DNA from: JBKJTP01 sp046590195
GTDB lineage: Bacteria; Bacteroidota; Ignavibacteria; Palsa-1295
Direction: 5' to 3'
Length of the DNA stretch: 22,407 bases
Assembly (NCBI GenBank): GCA_046590195.1
Contig: JBKJTP010000068.1
Coordinates: forward strand, 1 to 22,407
The position numbers were made by a program, and so were the translations under genes. Shown one piece after another: positions 22,266 to 22,407 of this stretch (position 1 is the stretch's first letter; every line of letters starts with the position of its first letter). The notes under the pieces were generated by a model that saw only the letters and a program-made list of their open reading frames with translations, was not told where the DNA came from and ran no database searches.

Positions 22266-22407
22266 TACTTGGGGATAAGTGAGCAGAGAGAAACACCCAT
22301 TGTACCGGTTCAGTCACAGCTTGAGATTGTCTGTCTTAACGGATTAATAGTTGGGCTTCGCCTGTTAGATTAGCCGCAATAAAAGGCCTTCTACGTTGCC
22401 ACTTTTG
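22266..22407. other. Upstream region of the transporter gene, to window edge
   Basis: This 142-nt stretch presumably holds the transporter promoter and the start of a divergent or unrelated neighbour beyond the edge. I see only short palindromes (ACCGGT, AAGGCCTT) and A/T-rich segments around 22337-22350 and 22365-22385. I found no gene and no convincing promoter or metal-responsive operator. Confidence 0.25.

Overview
The window is a mostly chromosomal, housekeeping stretch of a Gram-negative bacterium. From its left edge to about 21.3 kb every convincing gene is on the + strand, with very short gaps and many overlapping stop/start codons. Several traits point to the Bacteroidota/Chlorobiota (FCB) side of the tree, perhaps an Ignavibacteria- or Kapaibacteria-like lineage: the four-cysteine L32 with a Bacteroidota-style N terminus, a membrane-anchored protein ending in an outer-membrane-type barrel with terminal Phe, one TATCTTTG promoter-like box, few strong Shine-Dalgarno sites, and UbiA/UbiX/UbiD genes that fit futalosine-type menaquinone synthesis. 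The taxonomic placement is inference.

Layout. (1) 1-2.1 kb: two envelope genes, a 5'-truncated membrane/beta-barrel protein and a small unrecognised lipoprotein. (2) 2.2-9.7 kb: the ribosome/fatty-acid block yceD(DUF177)-rpmF-plsX-fabH-fabD-[cysteine-rich DUF3109/YkgJ-like protein]-fabG-acpP-fabF. (3) 9.8-16.4 kb: rnc followed by a nearly complete shikimate pathway, aroA-aroE-aroC-aroKB(fusion)-aroQ. Only DAHP synthase is missing for the route to chorismate. (4) 16.4-20.2 kb: a UbiA-type prenyltransferase, UbiX, a small zinc-finger protein and a UbiD-type decarboxylase. (5) 20.2-22.3 kb: a lipoprotein of the class-C beta-lactamase fold whose catalytic residues all appear substituted, convergent with a cation diffusion facilitator on the - strand.

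How it fits together. PlsX, FabH, FabD, FabG, AcpP and FabF supply acyl-ACP and acyl-phosphate for membrane lipid. The aro run makes chorismate, the precursor of aromatic amino acids and of futalosine-type menaquinone. The UbiA/UbiX/UbiD genes could carry out prenylation and prenyl-FMN-dependent decarboxylation late in that quinone route. From rnc to ubiX, six of the seven junctions overlap or nearly touch, which suggests one translationally coupled operon. Regulation visible in the sequence is limited to intergenic hairpins (after rpmF, between fabG and acpP, a tandem pair between acpP and fabF), nested inverted repeats around a promoter-like box before the DUF3109 gene, and a perfect 26-nt hairpin inside the lipoprotein signal-peptide codons.

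I saw no rRNA, tRNA, CRISPR array, insertion sequence, phage gene or replication origin. No new defence or mobile system is evident. The items most worth following up are the catalytically degenerate serine-hydrolase-like lipoprotein, the zinc-finger protein between ubiX and ubiD, the cysteine-rich protein inside the fab operon, the N-terminally extended RNase III and the structured intergenic elements.
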